Below, in pieces: positions 35,310 through 38,649 of a stretch of 38,649 bases of DNA (position 1 is its first letter; each line of letters begins with the position of its first letter). The notes under the pieces were generated by a model. The model was given only the letters and a program-made list of their open reading frames with translations. It was not told the origin of the DNA and ran no database searches. Source of the stretch: Chitinophagales bacterium 33-2 (GTDB lineage Bacteria; Bacteroidota; Bacteroidia; Chitinophagales; Chitinophagaceae). The translations under genes were made by a program, and so were the position numbers. The stretch spans positions 1-38,649 of the forward strand of contig MWYV01000023.1 of NCBI GenBank assembly GCA_002050435.1, given 5' to 3'.

Positions 35310-35809
35310 ATACTGCCTCTTTTTCCAAGTTCGATCACTTCGCAATCTTTTATATCTGAACCGTCAACAGCAAACCTGATGACGGTTTTTATTTTATGCC
35401 ATCCCTGGTTGCCTGCCGCACCGGGGTTCATGTGCAAACACTGCAACTGATCATCATACATGATCTTTAGTATGTGTGAATGCCCGGAGATGAAAATTTT
35501 TGCACCAGAAGATTTGATCTCGTTTGCAACTCCTGGTTCGTATCGTTTAGGATAACCACCAATGTGTTTGATCATCGCTTTTACCTGCTCACATTCAAAA
35601 ATTAGCAACTCGGGAAACAGGGACCTGATATCCCCTCCGTCGATGTTACCAAAAACACCTCTTAAAGGTTTAAAGGCCTTCAACTGATCTGCTATGAGTG
35701 ATGTTCCAAAATCCCCGGCATGCCAGATCTCATCGCAATTTTTAAAATGATCAAAGACGGCAGGATCCAGAAAATGATGGGTGTCTGATAACAATCCAAT
35801 GCGCGTCAT
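35306..35809 (-). CDS. YfcE-type metallophosphoesterase
   Basis: The 167-residue product has the metal site of the calcineurin-like family: D9-x-H11, GDFG (D33), GNID (N55), H82 and GHSH (H110, H112). The length and the start MTRIGLLSDTHHFLDPAVF fit the YfcE/MJ0936 phosphodiesterase group, which cleaves phosphodiester bonds and uses two metal ions, commonly Mn. The physiological substrate is not known. It is convergent with the membrane protein to its left; the TlpA gene lies on the same strand, 63 bases upstream. Confidence 0.9.
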   Translation of the reverse strand: MTRIGLLSDTHHFLDPAVFDHFKNCDEIWHAGDFGTSLIADQLKAFKPLRGVFGNIDGGDIRSLFPELLIFECEQVKAMIKHIGGYPKRYEPGVANEIKSSGAKIFISGHSHILKIMYDDQLQCLHMNPGAAGNQGWHKIKTVIRFAVDGSDIKDCEVIELGKRGSI

Positions 35810-35872
35810 GAATCTCTTGCTTTATTTATTAACTTAATCACAGCGCAATAATTTGAACACAAACCTGTATTC

Positions 35873-36394
35873 TTATTGAAGCAACTTTTTGTAGGCGGCT
35901 GTAAAATAATTGTCACTCCCATCGGTACGGTGCACCAGTTCGCCCTGCTCGTTGAATATAAAGGTTGCCGGAATGCCGCTCACCCGCAGCATTGCCGGAA
36001 GTTTTTCTACCGGGTAGTACAAAGGCATATCCAGCTTCCTGGATTTTGAATATTTCTTTGCTTTGTCAAAACTGTTATCCAGCGAAAGCATGATGAACGC
36101 TACTTTTGAGCTGTCGACCGAATGGTATAATTTATCAATGGAAGGCATTTCTCTCCTGCATGGCGGGCACCAGGATGCCCAGAGGTTTAAAAAAAGCTTT
36201 TTGCCATGAAAGCTGCTGAGTTCAACAACATTGCCCTGCTCGTCTACCATTTTAAAATCAGGTATTGCTTTGGCGGAATGCTGATCGGTGTTTTGTAATG
36301 CAGTGGGAGTTCCTTCTCCTGCAACTGGGATACGGTTTGTGTTACAGGACAGCATGAGTACACTCATGATGAGTCCCGTTATTGTGGTTTTCAT
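35873..36394 (-). CDS. TlpA-type thiol-disulfide oxidoreductase, lipoprotein
   Basis: The 173-residue product has a lipoprotein signal with MLSC (C17), followed by a thioredoxin fold with WCPPC (C76, C79) in FLNLWASWCPPCRREMPSID and a cis-proline in VSGIPATFIFNEQG. It reduces or oxidises disulfides in the periplasm, as in cytochrome maturation or stress defence. The linker of about 25 residues between the cysteine and the domain is typical. It is on the same strand as the phosphoesterase and might be co-transcribed. Confidence 0.92.
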   Translation of the reverse strand: MKTTITGLIMSVLMLSCNTNRIPVAGEGTPTALQNTDQHSAKAIPDFKMVDEQGNVVELSSFHGKKLFLNLWASWCPPCRREMPSIDKLYHSVDSSKVAFIMLSLDNSFDKAKKYSKSRKLDMPLYYPVEKLPAMLRVSGIPATFIFNEQGELVHRTDGSDNYFTAAYKKLLQ

Positions 36395-36599
36395 GCCATA
36401 AATATAATCTGCGGTTTTCAGAACTTAAAATCCTGGCCCATATTTCCATGATTACAGGATCAAGAAATGTGAAAATCTTACCTTATGCACCTGGGTGACA
36501 AAGAATACATCCATTGGCAAGCTTTCGCTAATTTTACTACTGCGGATCAGATTTGCTTTACCATATTGCAGTTGAAGCCGGTTCATAAATACAGACTAT

Positions 36600-37757
36600 A
36601 TGCCTTATTATCATAAACAGGGGATCATTCCTCATAAACGACATACTCAATTTCGTAAACCAGACGGAGGTTTATATTCCGAACAACTGTTTTCCACGGA
36701 AGGATTTTCAAATGATTATTCTTTATTGTACCATGTGCATCCTCCAACGCAGATCATTAAAACAGGCAAGCCTGTTGATGTAAGTCCAAAAATTGCCGAA
36801 GAGAAAATGCTCAGCCACAGGAGTTTTGAAGGATTTAAGATCAAGCCTGCCAAAGATTACCTTGACAGCCGGATACCCGTTCTTGTTAATAATGATGTAC
36901 ATATTGTGCTGGCTGCACCTCAGCGGGGCATGAAGGATTATTTTTATAAGAATACCGATGCGGATGAAATGATCTTTATTCATGAAGGCAGTGGTGTGTT
37001 GCATACGTTGTATGGTGAACTCAATTTTGGATATGGAGATTATCTTGTCATCCCCAGAGGCACCATTTACCAGATCCATTTCAGTACGGCAAATAACCGG
37101 CTTTTTATCTGTGAGTCTTTCAGTCCCATTCGTTTTCCAAAACGCTATTTGAGTAAATATGGACAGTTACTGGAACATGCCCCATATTGCGAGCGGGATA
37201 TCAGGGCGCCACAAAACCTGCAAACGCTGGATGAAAAAGGTGATTTTGTAATCAGGGCAAAAAAGAAAGGCAACCTGTATGATCTTCATTATGGAAGTCA
37301 TCCTTTTGATGTGGTAGGATGGGATGGCTATTGCTATCCTTATGCTTTTTCCATTCATGATTTTGAACCCATCACCGGCAGGGTACACCAGCCGCCACCT
37401 GTACACCAGACCTTTGAGGCACGCAACTATGTTGTGTGCAGTTTTGTACCGCGGTTATATGATTATCACCCAGAAGCAATTCCTGCTCCATACAATCATA
37501 GTAATATCGATAGTGATGAAGTTTTGTATTATGTTGACGGCGATTTTATGAGCCGGAAAAATGTTACCAGGGGCATGATCACGCTTCATCCTGCAGGCAT
37601 TCCGCATGGCCCGCATCCTGGTGCTGTTATTAAAAGTATTGGTAAAAAGGAAACGCAGGAACTTGCTGTAATGGTAGATACTTTTCACCCGCTGATGCTG
37701 ACAAAGCAAGCGCTGGATATTGAGAATGAGGGGTACATTATGAGCTGGGCTGAATAA
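36600..37757 (+). CDS. hmgA: Homogentisate 1,2-dioxygenase
   Basis: The 385-residue enzyme opens the ring of homogentisate in tyrosine and phenylalanine breakdown, with Fe(II). Visible blocks are FIHEGSGVLHTLYGELNFGYGDYLVIPRGT (cupin), PPPVHQTFEARNYVVCSFVPR, and PYNHSNIDSDEVLYYVDG with H300 as a probable iron ligand plus the acidic D306/E307; PHGPHPGA supplies H336. This fits the human H335/E341/H371 pattern. At 385 residues it is shorter than the classical 430-445-residue enzymes but typical for this phylum. No other tyrosine-degradation gene is in the window. Confidence 0.92.
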   Translation: MPYYHKQGIIPHKRHTQFRKPDGGLYSEQLFSTEGFSNDYSLLYHVHPPTQIIKTGKPVDVSPKIAEEKMLSHRSFEGFKIKPAKDYLDSRIPVLVNNDVHIVLAAPQRGMKDYFYKNTDADEMIFIHEGSGVLHTLYGELNFGYGDYLVIPRGTIYQIHFSTANNRLFICESFSPIRFPKRYLSKYGQLLEHAPYCERDIRAPQNLQTLDEKGDFVIRAKKKGNLYDLHYGSHPFDVVGWDGYCYPYAFSIHDFEPITGRVHQPPPVHQTFEARNYVVCSFVPRLYDYHPEAIPAPYNHSNIDSDEVLYYVDGDFMSRKNVTRGMITLHPAGIPHGPHPGAVIKSIGKKETQELAVMVDTFHPLMLTKQALDIENEGYIMSWAE

Positions 37758-37810
37758 AGGAGGGTGGTTGAATAACAACTGTTCAACAATTATTAAACGA
37801 TTGCTTTTTG

Positions 37811-37847
37811 AACCACGGAGGCACAAAGGCACGAAGGATCACGGAGT
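37811..37847. repeat. Dispersed intergenic repeat of the CACGGAGGCACAAAGG family
   Basis: AACCACGGAGGCACAAAGGC followed by ACGAAGGATCACGGAGT. It is related to the module in the 119-bp array at 16630-16942 (read from the other strand) and to a shorter trace near 2830 (GCCACAAAGAGCCTAAGGCG). The stop codon of the truncated gene at 37839 lies inside this repeat. Confidence 0.65.
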
Positions 37848-38201
37848 CCACCAATTCCTTAAAAAGGCCATCCTGATATTCGAAGGTTGTTCAAGTGGAT
37901 TGGCCTTTAAGATTTCGTCAAGAATAGCCTTCAGGTATGCCAGGGTTTTTTCATTGGTCATTACTTCGTTCTGATCAAATCTTTCTATGATCATTTCATA
38001 GCGGTACTTATAAATTTCTAACAGGTTTTTTTTGTGCTTTCCGTTCAGGAGTGAAAGATCTTCCTTGTACCGGTTTTCAATCGCTGATAAAAATTCTTTG
38101 TCTTTTTGAGGATCATTTTTTAAAGGCGTAAAGGGAATATCCTGGGCTTCCGGTGAAAGTGTCAACAGGGCAAGGAGGCAAAAGAATAGGAAAGATTTCA
38201 T
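37839..38201 (-). pseudogene. Exported protein, N-terminal part, truncated by a repeat
   Basis: The start used is MKSFLFFCLLALLTLSPEAQ (38201), with a signal peptide. The frame encodes 120 residues ending RNWWTP and a stop that lies inside the dispersed repeat; the last two residues come from the repeat. The part up to the repeat resembles the N-terminal segment of Bacteroidota exported M48-like peptidases (DKEFLSAIENRYKED ... YLKAILDEILKANP), where a peptidase domain would follow after RxWxPNA. That domain is missing. An upstream in-frame ATG at 38270 would put the signal peptide inside and was not chosen. Confidence 0.6.
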
Positions 38202-38322
38202 TTCAGCGGTTAGGCTGACAATATAAGTCATGAATTTCAAAATGGAAAAGATGTGAATATTTAAAAGCATGTCGCTGATTTTTGAAACATCATTATATTT
38301 ATTAAAACAAAAATGCTTTGAT

Positions 38323-38649
38323 ATGGTAAAAATCTCAGATTTAAAAGAAGGGGATCTGGTTCAGGTAATTTTTGAAGGAGAAGAAAGACCTGGCAAAGTA
38401 GTAGATGTGAGCAAGGGTGAAAACCTGGCTTGTGTGAACAACGGGATCCAGGATTTCTGGTATGCACCGGCAGACATAGTCCCCATTCCATTAACCGGAC
38501 AAAAACTCCAGGATCTGCTGGGTTTTGAAAAAGTGGAGGACAGCGAAGGCGTAAAATATAAAAAGGGTCCGTTCAGGGTGCTGGTCCACGATCCGGGAAA
38601 TTATACCAATATTGAGGTCTGGTACCGTGAAGACCGCAGGCATTTTGAC
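38323..38649 (+). CDS. Hypothetical protein, partial at the right edge
   Basis: The ATG at 38323 opens a frame of 109 codons that continues past the window. The product (MVKISDLKEGDLVQVIFEGE, then NGIQDFWYAPADIVPIPLTG and FRVLVHDPGNYTNIEVWYRE) is beta-rich. I associate the pattern PIPLTxxxLxxxGF with small hypothetical proteins in Bacteroidota, some in prophage-like or accessory DNA. It is divergent from the truncated exported gene. No function is known. Confidence 0.65.
   Translation, partial: MVKISDLKEGDLVQVIFEGEERPGKVVDVSKGENLACVNNGIQDFWYAPADIVPIPLTGQKLQDLLGFEKVEDSEGVKYKKGPFRVLVHDPGNYTNIEVWYREDRRHFD

Overview
The window looks like chromosomal DNA of a member of the Bacteroidota, most likely family Chitinophagaceae. 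The evidence is a protease with a C-terminal type IX secretion (Por) sorting domain, a TonB-dependent receptor with an N-terminal carboxypeptidase-regulatory-like domain, lipoproteins with short charged tails after the lipidated cysteine, and promoters of the Bacteroidota form TTTG / TAnnTTTG. Many conserved hypothetical proteins also read as typical of this family. Assignment below family level is not possible from sequence alone.

Positions 1-7460 are accessory and partly decayed. After the tail of a LytTR response regulator come a relic of a type I restriction HsdR subunit and a frameshifted HNH endonuclease. Intact small genes follow (DUF3024, DUF4260, an AraC regulator) and a secreted HELGH metallopeptidase-like protein. 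Then comes a repeat array of about 0.5-kb units, split by an IS4-family element whose transposase carries a nonsense codon and a frameshift. Positions 7461-12287 hold a small membrane protein, an MFS transporter, a conserved hypothetical, an exported M14 carboxypeptidase and rpsT.

Positions 12499-16554 encode the E1 and E2 subunits of 2-oxoglutarate dehydrogenase (odhA-odhB), ending at a clear terminator. The E2 linker is encoded by a purine-rich minisatellite. A 119-bp tandem array of dispersed repeats follows. Positions 17056-18499 contain a frameshifted conserved gene, a small ORF and a fragment of an M28 peptidase. Next are a lipoprotein plus an RsmB-like rRNA methyltransferase, a divergent lipoprotein-subtilase pair, mnmA, two universal stress proteins, two very small ORFs and a second HELGH protein.

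Positions 27783-30341 are a compact MlaE-MlaF-MlaD type operon for lipid transport across the envelope. The rest holds a TPR lipoprotein - rpe - TonB-dependent receptor run on the minus strand, a heme-binding-like membrane protein, a phosphodiesterase, a TlpA-type thiol-disulfide lipoprotein, homogentisate 1,2-dioxygenase, an exported protein truncated by a dispersed repeat, and the start of an unidentified gene at the right edge.

I did not find a convincing undescribed multi-gene system. The most unusual signals are the repeat-encoded linker of the E2 subunit, the recently duplicated 0.5-kb array with its IS insertion, the two HELGH/ExxxN exported proteins, and gene decay at repeat boundaries.
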